This document shows positions 1-11,733 of a stretch of 64,000 nucleotides of DNA, piece after piece. The notes under the pieces are model-generated. The model ran no database searches and was not told the DNA's origin. It was given only the letters and a program-made list of their open reading frames with translations. Every line of letters starts with the position of its first letter. The stretch's first letter is position 1. A program made the translations under genes and the position numbers. Source of the stretch: Metaphire vulgaris (taxonomy: Eukaryota > Annelida > Clitellata > Crassiclitellata > Megascolecidae); contig CM030834.1 of the NCBI GenBank assembly GCA_018105865.1, positions 3,547,115 through 3,611,114 on the forward strand, read 5' to 3'.

Positions 1-923
1 CCCGAGATTTGCAGCCCAGAAACTCGGCTTTTATCATTTTATTCGAGTTTCGGTTGTGATGAATAAGATCGCCGAAATAATCATAGGGCCTAAATGCAAA
101 ACTATCCCGTTATTATAATTATTTTAAGTCTTATTAAACGAACGTTGAAATCATTACTATAATAGATGTGAAAGAGATTGCATCTCGAAATCCAGAAGAC
201 GTAAATGATTGATTCGAAAACCCAGGGTACGAAAAATCGTGAATTTTCGTCTTCACTGGCGTTATTTCATTAATGTTTAACAGACTGAGCAGATAAGGCT
301 ACATCACGCTAGTCACAATAGCGATCTCTTTCTCGATTAGGTCTGCTATTTCAAAATCAGAGCAACGAACAGAGAATGAATGCTTTATGTACATAAGTAA
401 TTTTTCAATTTTCTCTTAATATCCACAGAAGGGGATTAATGATCATCCGAATGTCTGCCACATTGTCAATGGGAGAACTATCCAAACATTGATACGTTTA
501 ATAGGATAATAGGATAATAGGATAATAATCTGGTGATTTGTACATCAGATCCTGAATTTTCTGGAACATCGGAGCTAATTAAGAGCTTTCAATGCAATCT
601 CATAATTCATTAATACTCTTCTAGGATCTATTTCAGAGCTAATTAAAGTGTAGCTCGACGCTTTATAGTTATACAGACGATCAACAGACAGAAGTCTGTT
701 GATCGTATCAACTCTATAAAGCCTAAAGTATAAAGTCTAAGTAAATAAGTAAATAAGTAAATAAGTAAATACACTGTAAGTAAATAAAGTATAAAGTATA
801 AAGTCTATAAAATAAATCTATAAAGCGTCGAGCTACACTTCAATTAGCCTGATCCAAGGAAAGCTGAGATCGACTGAGAGAAAGAGGGGATTTTTCTAAA
901 AGGCATCTGTAGATATCCATGGT

Positions 924-1192
924 CAGAGGCGGACCGAGGAAGGGCAGGGGGACATATGTCCCCGGGCGCCGAGGTGGGGGGCGCCAAAATCGGGTATTTG
1001 GGTAAGTGAAACGCACAATAAAGAAGAAATGCGTGTTGTGATGACCTTTTTTCACTAAATGAAGAGGGGCGCCGTAAGAGCTGAGGGGCGCCGAAGAGCG
1101 ATGTGAGACGACCCTTTTTGCTCGTCAGCAGTGTTAGGGGCGTCAACGTTGCACATTGTCCCCGGGCTCCGCATACCCTCGTTCCGCCGCTG
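924..1192. mobile_element. hAT-type MITE, CAGAGGCGGACC ends
   Basis: Imperfect terminal inverted repeats CAGAGGCGGACCGAGG and CGTTCCGCCGCTG, flanked by perfect 8-bp target duplications TCCATGGT (916-923 and 1193-1200). Duplicated block copy 2 carries the uninterrupted site near 31980. No coding capacity. Confidence 0.85.
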
Positions 1193-1854
1193 TCCATGGT
1201 TAACAACGTTGCCACTCCTTGGGTGTTTTATAAGATCTTGGGTTTTTGGATACGCACTTGGGATATGAGAGGGAAGAGAGTTTCTGACGATCTTTGGTTT
1301 TTGCCTGCGTTTATTGTATGCAAAATACAGGATTTTCTGCGTAGTTCTGGAGATTTCTCGTGGAATCTCGGTTTTTCATGTGTTTTTTGGGGAATTTTCA
1401 GGGTCTTTGTAGTGTAGCAAAATCTTGTTACTTTAGATTGATCTATGTAAATTGTGAAAATAGACCAAATGTGTTGCGTCGATGGAGACGGAACGAAAAA
1501 GGCGACGACCTTTTTGCCTGTCAAGCTTTATCGCTTGGTCATTGCCAAAAACTTATAAATTTCTGCAAATATATCGAAATTTGGGCACTAATGGCAACAA
1601 TATGTCCAAAAACTACCCAAAATGCATGCATTTTATTTAGGGTGTTCTGGAGGGTTTTGCAGGCAAAGCCTGGGCTTTTTCAAAAAAATCCTAGCGATAA
1701 CACTGATGGTTAACCTCAGAGCTGTCTGTGTAGATAGCTATATAGCTTTAGTTAATCTATGTCAGTGCTATCTATGTAGGTATGTAGATCTTGCCTATAT
1801 CTCAGAGGAACAGAGTAGGCTATGAGATTGGGAAGCAGTGACGCAGCCTAGAAC

Positions 1855-2577
1855 AGCGGTTCTCAACCCTTTTTTGTGGCGAAGGACCACTTGGCAGGGT
1901 TTAATCTAGGCCGCTTCCGGGAGAAAAATTACCCTTCCTCCCGGAAATTTCAAACTCCCCCCGGAAATTTCGGCACACTACAGCAGCCCCTAGCTGACTT
2001 CCCCCGGTCTTGTCAGTTCTTCCCGGCCTTGTCAGTTCCCCCTCCTGAGTCCAGGAGTCTAGATTAAACACTGGCCCTTGGAGATGTTGAGCTTACATGG
2101 CGGACCACCTCCATTGGCAGTGCCGAAGATGTTCGTTCACGCGGCGAGTAGGGAGTCTGCGGGAGCCTCATAAGCTCCCCCCACCGGGGTCTGTGGGAAC
2201 CCCAGTCACCAACGCATGTGGTTGTATTTGCCACTAAAAGGTGACTAAATCAAGCCTGTTGTTGGCCTATTTTTAGTGTCAACTTAATCCTAAAATACGA
2301 GTAGCGCATAGATTTCCGCAACACGTTCCTTCGCATTTAAAATAAAAACTATTATTATTATAAACAATATTTAATTGATTTGAATGTAAGCCTTGAGCTT
2401 GTATACTTTAATACAATTTGTCCAAACGAGGGCAATGTTTGAATGACTCAACCTCAGTTCATCTTCAACTTCAAATTTAGGCTTTGCTCGCGGACAATCA
2501 AGCTGAAAACCAACCAAGCGGACAACCAATGGTCGCGGACCACTGGTGGTCCGCGGACCACAAGTTGAGAACCTCTG
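1855..2577. mobile_element. hAT-like element with CAGCGGTTCTCAACC ends
   Basis: Begins CAGCGGTTCTCAACCC and ends ACAAGTTGAGAACCTCTG, an inverted pair. Carries the nested MITE 1895-2073. Flanks look like a diverged 8-bp duplication (GCCTAGAA, GAATAGAA). A second copy lies at about 32667-33358, and its 3' half recurs near 7500. Confidence 0.65.
1895..2073. mobile_element. MITE, CAGNGTTTAATCTAGA family
   Basis: Ends CAGGGTTTAATCTAGG and CTAGATTAAACACTG, with CCCGGAAATTTCAAA-type internal sequence shared with 32708-32883, 41110-41298, 46363-46530 and 57070-57260. Confidence 0.75.
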
Positions 2578-2829
2578 GAATAGAAGATTTCGAATTTTTG
2601 ACTCGTTTGATTTATTTTAATTCTTAGATGTTCAGATGTTCAATACTGTGCTTGGTAAATTTTAGTCTTACTCACCGGTTTATTGACTAGTTGGTCCGGA
2701 TTAGGCGCAGTTTAGGTGCTTTAAATATTTATAGTTGTTTTCATCTCAAGAATGCACGCAGGCTGTCAGGCATGGTTAAATGTAATATGAAAACTGCACC
2801 GTTTACAACAAAGAAGTAAAAGAAAGATC

Positions 2830-3224
2830 TAAGGAAATTGTTTCAGTGGTCTGTGGACTGGCAGATGCTTTTCAATATTGATAAATGTTCTGTAATGCAT
2901 GTTGGGAAGTCTAATAATGGTAATGAATAATCTTTTAATGGGGGAAGGTTCTAACCACAACAGAAAAAGAAAGAGACTTGGGGATAATCATCCATAGAAG
3001 TATGAATCCATCTCACCAATGCATGGAGGCAGCAAAAAAGGGAAACCAAATGTTGGGAATGGTGAAAAGGACAATTGTGAGTCGTAACAAAGAGATAATC
3101 ATTAAACTTTATAAGTCATTAGTAAGGCCTCATCTAGAATACTGTGTTCAGGCTTGGAATCCATTCTTGAAAAAAGATATAGAACTTTTAGAAAAAGTGC
3201 AAAGACGGGCAACGAAGATGGTCA

Positions 3225-3227
<3 letters not shown>
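2830..3227 (+). mobile_element. CR1-like LINE reverse transcriptase fragment, 5' portion
   Basis: Interrupted reading frames give WSVDWQMLFNIDKCSVMHVG, then GIIIHRSMNPSHQCMEAAKK and KLYKSLVRPHLEYCVQAWNP with LLEKVQRRATKMV, the classic thumb region of CR1-group non-LTR reverse transcriptases. The frame is cut at 3227 by the nested element and resumes at 4847. Stops and frameshifts show it is dead. Confidence 0.85.
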
Positions 3228-3257
<30 letters not shown>

Positions 3258-4846
3258 TCTAGATGATTTATTAAACGCTATAACATAGCTAGTGCTAAAA
3301 TCAAGAGCGATTTACAGATGTTCATAAGATGCGCGAAATAAGTGCGTCTTGAGGGCAGTCGCAAACGCCTCAAGGGATGTGATGGATGTCACTGAGGCGG
3401 GAAGAGAGTTCCAAAGAAGGGGGTTGCCGCGTGTCACGGATCTTTCCCCCAGCATCACCGTCCTGGACGGAGGAGGGACATAAAGGCGAATTCGCTTGTC
3501 TGATCGCAGCTGCTTGCGACAGTCAGTCGGCATCGGCCGCTGTATGAGCGCAGAAATGTACTCCGGGCAGAGAGGGTCGTGCAGTGCTCGGAATGTGACC
3601 ATACAGCGTTTGTAAGCTATACGCTCCGAGATCTTCAGCCAGTGTAGCCGTTCCTTTAGCAATGGAGTCACGTGATCCTTCCATCTCGCGCTAAAGATCA
3701 ATCGGGCCGCAGCGTTCATGACCGACTGAAGGCGGTCAAGCTGATAGTCCGGAAGCCCCAGAAGAATGCTATTGCAATAATCCAACCTGGATAGCACTAG
3801 TGCCCGGACTACGTGGATCGCTGCTGATGTTGAAATGTACCGTCGAATCTCTGCGATCTTGCGCAGCTGAAAGTAGCAGGCACGAGTTACGGAGCTCACT
3901 TGGCCGGCGAGGGATAGAGAGTCGTCAAGAAGTACACCCAGAAGGCGCACCTCCGTAGACGGAGCGATGACGGCATCACCGATGGTTAGAGGAGAACGAT
4001 CTAATAGGTGAGCCTTCCTGAGAGTACTAATCCATAGCAATTCTGTTTTACCGGGATTAAGCGCGAGGCGATTTGTCGCGGTCCATGACATGATCTCCTG
4101 TAGACAGTCCTCGAACCGAGATCGCAGGTGCCCCGTATCTGAGGGACGGCAGGAGGCGTACACTTGCCCGTCATCCGCGTAGGCATGCCAGTCTAACCCG
4201 TACGATCCGGCGATCCGGCCCAGATCCGCTGCGTAGAGGATAAAAAGGAGCGGACCTAGGGCTGAACCTTGTGGTACTCCGCAGCTGACGGGGCGTTTGG
4301 CTGACGTATGACCTTTCCAGGAGACGGACTGCGTTCTTTCGAAAAGGTAACTGCGCAGCCAAAGTAACGCTGTGTCTTTTATTCCAAAGGAATGATCGAG
4401 GCGGCGTAAAAGGATGGAGTGGTCGACAGTATCGAACGCCGCGGAGAGGTCGAGCATGCACAAGAGCGCTTGCTCCCCATTTGCGACCGCATCGACTATG
4501 TCGTTGAAGATCTTGAGTAATGCCGTCTCAGTGGAATGGCCCGCTCGATACGCCGACTGGTGGTGAGGCATGAGACCGTTGCGAACCAAGTGCGTGATAA
4601 GCTGTTTGCTTACTAGTCGCTCTATCAGCTTCGAAAGAAATGGCAGGTTCGCAACAGGTCTGAAGCTAGCGGGATCATCGGGGTCGAGGCCTGTCTTTTT
4701 CATATGCGGACGTATGACAGCATGCTTCCACAGACTCGGAAACTCGCCGTTCGCCAGAGAAGCTGTCAACAGTGCTGTCAGATACGGAGCTAGCGTGGCT
4801 ACCGTTTCCTTCAAGAGCCACATGGGAAGTGGGAAGTGGGTGCCAT
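3228..4846 (-). mobile_element. L2-like non-LTR retrotransposon, 5' truncated, nested in CR1-like LINE
   Basis: A minus-strand insertion with an (AAT)n 3' tail at 3228-3258, flanked by AATT on both sides (3224-3227, 4847-4850). Joining the flanks restores the CR1 sequence RRATKMV then NLSYEKRL. Short 3' repeat tails and 5' truncation are usual for CR1/L2 elements. Confidence 0.88.
3312..4846 (-). CDS. Reverse transcriptase (L2-like LINE ORF2), about 511 codons open, N-terminus lost
   Basis: An uninterrupted frame covers the reverse transcriptase: FRPVANLPFLSKLIERLVSK, SAYRAGHSTETALLKIFNDI, LDLSAAFDTVDHSILL, the GVPQGSALGPLLF box, the catalytic YADD in WHAYADDGQVY, and the L2-type C-terminus SRLDYCNSILLGLP with RLIFSARWKDHVTPLLK. 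The endonuclease domain is absent because of 5' truncation. The open frame suggests a recent insertion. Residues upstream of the 4846 edge belong to the host LINE. Clade (L2 versus a close CR1 relative) is by motif memory only. Confidence 0.9.
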
Positions 4847-5227
4847 AATTTAAGCTACGAAAAAAGACTTCAATATTGTGGACTGACAACATTAGAAAGG
4901 AGAAGAGAGAGGGGGATTTGATAGAAACATACAAAATAATGACTGGGAAAGTAGATGTGCCACATGATCGGTTCTTTACATTGGCACACTATAGCAGCAC
5001 AAGAGGCCACAAGTGCAAATTGTTTAAGCAGAGGGTTGGTCCAAGAAAGAAAAACTTTTTAGTGCAAGGGTTGTGGACAAATGGAACAGTTTGGACGAGG
5101 TGGGAGTGACAGTTGAAACAGTAAACGGATTCAAAGGCTATCTCGATAAACTAGGTTATTGAATGCAGATGGTTACATCAGTGGTTTTCACACAGGCTTA
5201 CTTGGCCTCCTAAACCACTTAAAATCA

Positions 5228-5297
<70 letters not shown>
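4847..5297 (+). mobile_element. CR1-like LINE fragment, 3' portion and (ATT)n tail
   Basis: Continues the LINE cut at 3227: NLSYEKRLQYCGLTTLERRR, then after a one-base frameshift DLIETYKIMTGKVDVPHDRF and HKCKLFKQRVGPRKKNFL. The 3' UTR 5175-5230 reads TTTTCACACAGGCTTACTTG and CCTCCTAAACCACTTAAAAT, followed by about 22 ATT units. The same tail sequence ends tRNA-type SINEs in this window. Confidence 0.85.
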
Positions 5298-5299
<2 letters not shown>

Positions 5300-5302
5300 A
5301 CT

Positions 5303-6345
5303 GTTGCGCGACTTAATGACTTTGTATTTAATATCTGTTTGCTGGACTTGCCAGCCTTTGTTAATGTCTTGTTTTTTCTATCGTATAAAATATACTGGAA
5401 ATTGCATCTCACTAATGATGTATCCGATAGACCAAGTGAGCCAATAGCATTTCAGCCAATACAGGTCCTTGAAAGTATGCACTGCAACTGACAATATCGG
5501 TTTTACGGGAGCCTTAGGGTTAACAAACTCAGCCAACGAGTTAGAACATGCCTGGTCAACTCATGGAAATCTGCCTCACAAAATTCAAAACATTATTTTA
5601 ATTATTCGCGCTCTTTGACTGGGTTGGAATATTCATCAAAAACGTTTAATGTCATATTTATTACGACTTGAAAATGCACTACTAATTTTTAAAAGTTCGC
5701 TAATAGGTATTAGGCCTATGCAAAATAAAATTTGCAAATTTAAAATCAAATTGAATGCGGACGCAGACTTGACGCCTCTGATCTGGTCTCAGTCAATACA
5801 TTGAAAGCTGAAAGTTGAAAGCTTCTAGTCTGCCCAACCCCCAACCGACTTTAGAGGCCCTATAGTACTATTTTCTGTTATTTTTCTTTCAAAAAAGTTA
5901 TCTTATTTCGCAATATCGCAAGGAAAGCGTATTCAAGACCATTTTGCTCTGAAACTCCACTAACAATAGGGAATCTCTAGTTCCACTGGAAGTTTTACCC
6001 AGCGGTTAAGCGATTTTGCCATACTCATATGATTTTTAAGAAGCGTAACAAAGGTATGTTCCTGGCAAAATTTAAAAAAGATAATTTTCAAAAAGTTTCA
6101 ACATCTATTTCTCTCCTGTTGTCTTATTTGACAAAAATAGAAATAAATCTGCCTAATATATTTGCCATATTTTCATTCGAATTGAATCAGAACTTTTTGT
6201 TTTGCCATTTATTCAAAACTCTTGAAGATTATTTTCAACTAACGTTCGCCAGATGGCCTAATGCATTTTTTTATATTACATGCTATAGTTAGGGTGGCTG
6301 AAGTGGGCCGCGGTTCCAAAATGTTCGAGAACCCCTACTTCAGAC
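5303..6345. repeat. Duplicated block B, copy 1
   Basis: Begins near CTGTTGCGCGACTTAATGAC and matches 7763-8767 and 33605-34600. The distal part is a reverse copy of the widespread CCATCTGGCGAACGTTAG repeat (family R). No gene seen. Confidence 0.8.
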
Positions 6346-6551
6346 TGCTTAATAATACACATGTTACATTGTACAGACTGGGAGTGACTTTATTGCTGTA
6401 TTTTAGTAGCTTGTAAGAAAATACCGGACACATGCATGTCCGGTATTGACTCAATTTTTTTCACCGGACAAATAAACAAAATACCCGACAGTCCGGTTAA
6501 AAACCGGGCATCTGGCAACCCTACATGGATGAGCTAAACTGGCGTCACAGT

Positions 6552-6583
<32 letters not shown>

Positions 6584-6640
6584 AATAGATGCTTACCAGC
6601 TCATTGGCGGCAATAGCTAGACACAAAACTTTTCCATTTA
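6346..6640. other. No gene seen; short (ATC)n microsatellite
   Basis: AT-rich sequence with paired CCGGACA-type words around 6425-6500 and an (ATC)n run at about 6552-6582. Confidence 0.6.
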
Positions 6641-7330
6641 TCTTTTTCCGTTGTTAATCTCATTCCATCTATTATTGTCATTTGATATCTTTCGAAGTCT
6701 TCTTTGATGTTATCCATCCACTTTTTCCTGGGTCTTCCTCTTCCTCTTTTTCATTCTTTGTATGTGTAGAGTGCTTTATATGGGAGTCTGTTGCTTTTCA
6801 TTCTATTTACATGTCCATACCATCTAAGTCTTCTTCTTCTGATTTTATCTATTATTGTCTCTTTCATTCCCAGTCTTTTCCTGATGTCTTCATTTCTTAT
6901 TCTTTGTAATTTACTTACTCCCAATATCTTTCTCAAACAACTCATTTCTGCCACCAATAGTCTGTTTTCATCTGCTCTTTTTAATATCCACGTTTCTGAT
7001 CCATAAAGCATTTGTGGAACAATGATAGTGTTGCATATTTGAATTTTTGTGTTGATCTTTATTTCTTTAGCATTCCAAATATGTCTAAGCCTTCCCATTG
7101 TCTGTAGTCCCTTTGCTGCCCTCTTTTTAATATCTTGTTCGTGTCTTCCATCGCTTGATATTTCTCCTCCCACATATGTAAAATTCTTTACTTGTTCGAT
7201 GTTATTTCCTTCTACTGATATGTGTATCATTTTCTCTCTTTTTTGTTGACTGCCGTGACTTTAGTTTTTGCTGGATTAATCCGGGGTCCAAATCTTCTGC
7301 TTGTTTCATTTACTTGGTCTGTAATCCTTT
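6640..7330 (-). mobile_element. RTE-like LINE, C-terminal fragment of ORF2
   Basis: Minus-strand frame 7230-6751 gives FTYVGGEISSDGRHEQDIKK, IIVPQMLYGSETWILKRADE, SCLRKILGVSKLQRIRNEDI and RRRRLRWYGHVNRMKSNRLP, the region after the polymerase in RTE-like elements. The frame is open for 159 codons but the catalytic part is missing. Confidence 0.85.
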
Positions 7331-7762
7331 CTTGAGCTTGTATACTTTAACACAATTTGTCCAAACGAGGGCAATGTTTGAATGACTCAACCTCAGTTCA
7401 TCTTCAACTTCAAATTTAGGCTTTGCTCGCGGACAACCAAGCTGAAAACCAACCAAGCGGACAACCAATGGTCGCGGACCACTGGTGGTCCGCGGACCAC
7501 AGGTTGAGAACCTCTGGAATAGAAGATTTCAAATTTTGACTCGTTTAATTTATTTGAATTCTTAGATGTTCAGATGTTCAATACTGTGCTTGGTAAATTT
7601 TAGTCTTACTCACCAGTATATTGACTAGATAGTCCGGATTAGGTGCGGTTTAGGTGCTTTAAATATTTATAGTTGTTTTCATCTCAAAAATGCACGCAGA
7701 CTGTCAGGCATGGTTAAATGTAATATGAAAACTGCACCGTTTGCAACAAAGAAATAAAAGAA
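7319..7762. repeat. Duplicated block A, partial copy 3
   Basis: Matches 2386-2826 and 33205-33604, including GGTCGCGGACCACTGGTGG and the words GAACCTCTGGAATAGAAG. Confidence 0.8.
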
Positions 7763-8767
7763 ACTGTAGCGCGACTTAATGACTTTGTATTTAATATTTG
7801 TTTGCTGGACTGGCCAGCTTTTATTAATATCTTTTTTCAGTTGTATAAAGTATACTTAAAAATTGCATCACAATAATGATGTAGGCCTATTCAATAGATC
7901 AAGTGAGCCATTATACAGGCACTTGAAAGTTTGCACTGCAACTGACAATATCGGTTTTACGGGAGCCTTAGGGTTAACAAACTCAGCCAACGAGTTAGAA
8001 CATGCCTGTTCAACTCATGAAATCTGCCTCACAAAAATTCAGAACATTATTTTAATTATTCGCGCTCTTTGACTGGGTTGGAATGTTCGTCAAAAACGTT
8101 TAATGTCATATTTATTACGACTTGAAAATGCACTACTAATTTTTAAAAGTTCGCTAATAGGTATTAGGCCTATGCAAAATAAAATTTGCAAATTTAAAAT
8201 CAAATTAAGTGCGGGCGCAGACCTGACGCCTCTGATCTGGTCCCAATCAATGCTTTGAAAGCGGAAAATTGAAAGCTCCTAGTCTGCCCTATAGTACTAT
8301 TTTTCTGTCATTTTTCTTTCAAAAAGTTATCTTATTTGGCAATAACGCAAGAAAAGCGTATTCCGACCATTTTGCTCTGAAACTCCAATAACAATATGGA
8401 ATTTCTAGTTTGTTGAGATAACACCTGGCGGTTAAGCGATTTTGCCATATTCATACGATTTTTAAGACGCGTAACAAAGGTATGTTTCTGGGAAAATTTA
8501 AAAAAGATAATTTTCAATAAATTTCAAATCCTATTTCTCTCCTTTTGTCATATTTGGCAAAATATAAATATATATGCATAATATATTTGCCATATTTTCA
8601 TTCAAACTGAACCAGAGAGCTTTTATTTTGCCATTTATTCAAAACTCAGAAGATTCTTTTCAACTAACGCTCGCCAGATGGCCTAATGCATTAAAAAAAT
8701 ATTACATGCTATAGTTAGTGTAGCTGAGATGGGCCGCGGTTTCAAGGTTTTTGGGCAGACAAACCTT
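7763..8767. repeat. Duplicated block B, copy 2
   Basis: Matches 5303-6345 and 33605-34600. Ends at the hAT insertion at 8768. Contains a reverse copy of family R. No gene seen. Confidence 0.8.
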
Positions 8768-9677
8768 CAGAGATGTAGTACTTGGTACTTGTACTTGTAC
8801 TCGAGTTGTACTCGAGTACAAATTTTTAGTACTTGTACTTGTACTTGTACTCGGAGGCCAGGTACTTGTACTTGTACTTGTACTCGGAGTTTTAGGAATG
8901 CAAGTACTTGTACTTGTACTTGTACTCGGAGGCCAGGTACTTGTACTTGTACTTGTACTTGAAGCATTGTGTACTTGCTACATCTTTGGCTACATGTACT
9001 TCAATGGTACCAGTAATGCTGTTCCTTTAGGCTAATGACAAGCACATCCTCACAGATGGCCAAGTACCTGGAACTCAACGATATTTATGATGAAGCCACT
9101 AACACCATTGTATTTTGGAACAGTGAAGTTAATAGAAAGGAGTTCAACAGGCTGTATAATGCAGCCATTAATTAGAGACCTTAGTGTGCCTGCTTCTGGC
9201 GCACCAATTAAACGCGTATTTAGCCAAGCTGGCTTGATCGCGAGACCGCATAGGGTTAATATGACCGATGCAAGACTATCATCTCTTTTTTTAGTGTAAC
9301 TGTGATGATATTTAGATGCTAATAGTGTCAATTTTATTCGTGGCCGGACAAACTGTCCTCGGACAAAATGGCATGTAGAAAATGTCATGGGGACAAAATG
9401 TCAGCGAAAAAAATGTCAATGTCAAAATGTTGTACTAGTACTTGGAGGCCAGGTACTTGTACTTGTACTTGTACTCGGAGGCCAGGTACTTGTACTTGTA
9501 CTCGTACTCGGAGGCCAGGTACTTGTACTTGTACTTGTACTCGGAGGCCAGGTACTTGTACTTGTACTTGTACTCAGGTTTTTGGAATGCAAGTACTTGT
9601 ACTTGTACTTGTACTCAGAGGCCAGGTACTTGTACTTGTACTTGTACTTGAAGCATTGTGTACTTGCTACATCTCTG
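8768..9677 (+). mobile_element. hAT transposon with (TTGTAC)n subterminal arrays
   Basis: 910 bp, inverted ends CAGAGATGTAG and GCTACATCTCTG, perfect 8-bp target duplication CAAACCTT (8760-8767, 9678-9685). Both flanks inside the ends are arrays of TACTTG hexamers organised with the spacer CGGAGGCCAG. The unoccupied site CAAACCTT is at 34589-34596 in the third copy of the host block. Internal hAT transposase C-terminus remains. Confidence 0.9.
9057..9299 (+). pseudogene. hAT transposase C-terminal dimerisation domain, remnant
   Basis: Two frames give YLELNDIYDEATNTIVFWNS with LYNAAIN then a stop, and LIRDLSVPASGAPIKRVFSQ with AGLIARPHRVNMTD. The second is the signature of the hAT dimerisation domain. 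The catalytic DDE part is absent and the frame is broken, so it is not functional. Confidence 0.85.
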
Positions 9678-10090
9678 CAAACCTTCTCCCCCAAACATTT
9701 CAACCCCCCCCCCCCCAATGTCAAGGTGGCTAGAATAAACACTGCCGTGCGTAGAACGCCTACTGTATCAACTCGCGGACGATCACGTGCCGCACTGCTG
9801 CTGTCAATCGCGACCGTTGCCTAGCAGCACTTCTCGATTCGGAGACTGCTTTTATACATCGATCCACGAAATAATCAACCGAAGAATTTCATGCAAGTTC
9901 AAAAGACGGGCTTCAACACATACACATACACACACATACACACAAACACAAGCATATATACATATATATATATATATACGGATCAGACGAGGAAGAAGCA
10001 AACACTCGCTTTCGTCTGCGATTGTTCGATTCGCAGTCAACAGCTTAAGACGGACATCTCTCGTCACTATCAGAACACTCCGAATCGAAT
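9678..10090. other. No gene seen; continuation of block B flank, short CA and TA repeats
   Basis: 9678-9780 continues sequence also seen at 34597-34700 (CAAGGTGGCTAGAATAAACA). (CA)n and (TA)n runs lie at 9917-9976. Confidence 0.6.
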
Positions 10091-10092
10091 TA

Positions 10093-10093
<1 letters not shown>

Positions 10094-10175
<82 letters not shown>

Positions 10176-10440
10176 CGCAGACAGACTCAGACAGACAGAC
10201 AGACACACACACAGACAGACACACACACACAGAGACAGGCAGACACACAGACAGACAGACACACAGACAGACACACACACACACAGAGACAGGCAGACAC
10301 ACAGACAGACAGACAGACACACAGACACACAGACACACAGAGACAGACACACAGAGACAGACAGACAGACGGACGGACATGGACAAGGACAAAGACAAAG
10401 ACAAGGACAGAGAGACGCATAGACAAAGACAGACAGATGG
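10094..10440 (+). repeat. (CAGA)n microsatellite, degenerate distally
   Basis: Uninterrupted CAGA units to about 10170, then interspersed ACAC and GACAGAGA variants. Long open frames on both strands here are repeat translations. Confidence 0.95.
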
Positions 10441-10945
10441 AAAATAAGCCGGACAGCCGAGAGTAATGGAACGGTCGTTTGGCTGAAGATGGAAAGAATA
10501 GGACTTTGATTATCAATCGACGTCTGTCCATTGGAATGAAGAAGACGGAATTAGATCTGCCTTCTGCAGGTGACAGATGGAAATATGACAGACGCACCGT
10601 TGACCGCCGCAGGTAATAGGCCTAAATGGATGGCAATAATCAGCGATGGATTGGATGGAGGGTGGGTGGAGGTGGAGGGTGGGGTGGGTGGGAGCAAGTG
10701 TACGGAACAACTGAACCCCATTCGCTATTCTCCTTCTTCTCTGTCTTCTGGGTTTCTCTTCAAAGTGAAAATTTTCTTGAAAACATGATCAACTCTTCCT
10801 AAACTTAAAGTTTATTTTTGCATTTCATTTCAGTCAATTTGTCCATAATTAGGTCTTTAATGTAAAAGCTCCAGCACTCTCTCGCCTTGGAAAAGCCAAG
10901 TTATTCGAGTTTTAGCCGCCTCAGTGTCTTCCCAAATGTCACCAC
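10441..10945. other. No gene seen
   Basis: Unique-looking sequence with a G-rich GGTGGAGG tract at 10655-10690. No domain or splice structure recognised. Confidence 0.5.
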
Positions 10946-11233
10946 CAGGGGGCTTCTATCCCTATTTAAGGCGGGCACAGCTGCGCCCGGGAAAAAATGG
11001 GGGGAGGGGATATTTTGCTACTAATCTGAACTCAACCGAGACTGATATTATTCAAAATAATGCTGACCGTGACGTAATCAATGATAGCTATGCCTAACAC
11101 AAAGGATGAAAAGCTGAATATAATACTAAGTCTACAAGGGAGCAATTTAACAGAGAGAATTTTTAATTGGGGGGATTTATAATTGGGGTGAGGATTGAGC
11201 CCGGCTGCAAGGGGGGAAGGATAGAAGCCGCTG
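10946..11233. mobile_element. MITE, CAGNGGCTTCTATCCC family
   Basis: Ends CAGGGGGCTTCTATCCC and GGATAGAAGCCGCTG, flanks GTCACCAC and GTCACTAC (7 of 8). An inverted relative of 27359-27643. Confidence 0.8.
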
Positions 11234-11733
11234 GTCACTACCAGCTTAAGCAATGGGTCATATGGGTCAATAACAGTCGATGGATCACGTGGGTCATGGG
11301 TTATAGTTCATATGAACCCTCAGGGCCACCTTAAGGCTTAGGCAGTTTAGGCACTGCCTAAGGGCGAACAATTTTTAGGGGCAAAATAAAACGGGACAAA
11401 ATTTGTTGAGGCGCGTTTTTTGGTAGAATAATGAACGAACGAATATATAATTTAATATTATTTTATTTCCTTTGCTATTCTTGGTGTAAATAATAGCGGG
11501 TTGCATGACGTCACTCACATGAGCGCTGTTTTGGTCGTAATTTTAATCTTGTTAGTCATAACACATAGACTAAAATTAGTGGGTAGGCCTACTTTCAGTT
11601 TTTAAACAGCCTTGCTATTTGTTATGTGAAATATCGGTAGGCATAGCGCATTAGCGTTTGACAGTTGCTACGGCACCGTAACAGACTACAGCCTACAGTA
11701 CCGTCCGTATGGTGCCAAATGAATTGACAACCA
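11234..11733. other. No gene seen; CAGGGCCACCTTAA repeat end
   Basis: At 11323 a CAGGGCCACCTTAAGG end and GGCAGTTTAGGCACTGCC-type sequence are related to the insertion at 35891-36137. Confidence 0.5.

Larger units (their letters stand above)
77..2826. repeat. Duplicated block A, copy 1
   Basis: Closely matches 31262-33604, and its distal part (about 2386-2826) also matches 7319-7762. It contains a nested MITE (924-1192) missing from the second copy and a hAT-like element. Short open frames here are not conserved genes. No host gene seen. Confidence 0.8.

Noticed and set aside
1228..1713. Overlapping frames of about 100-117 residues on both strands, repeated at 31958-32722
   Set aside because: Both lie in a duplicated block without conserved protein features, and frames differ between the two copies.
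9787..10466. Several frames of 100-211 residues
   Set aside because: They are (CAGA)n and (CA)n translations on both strands.
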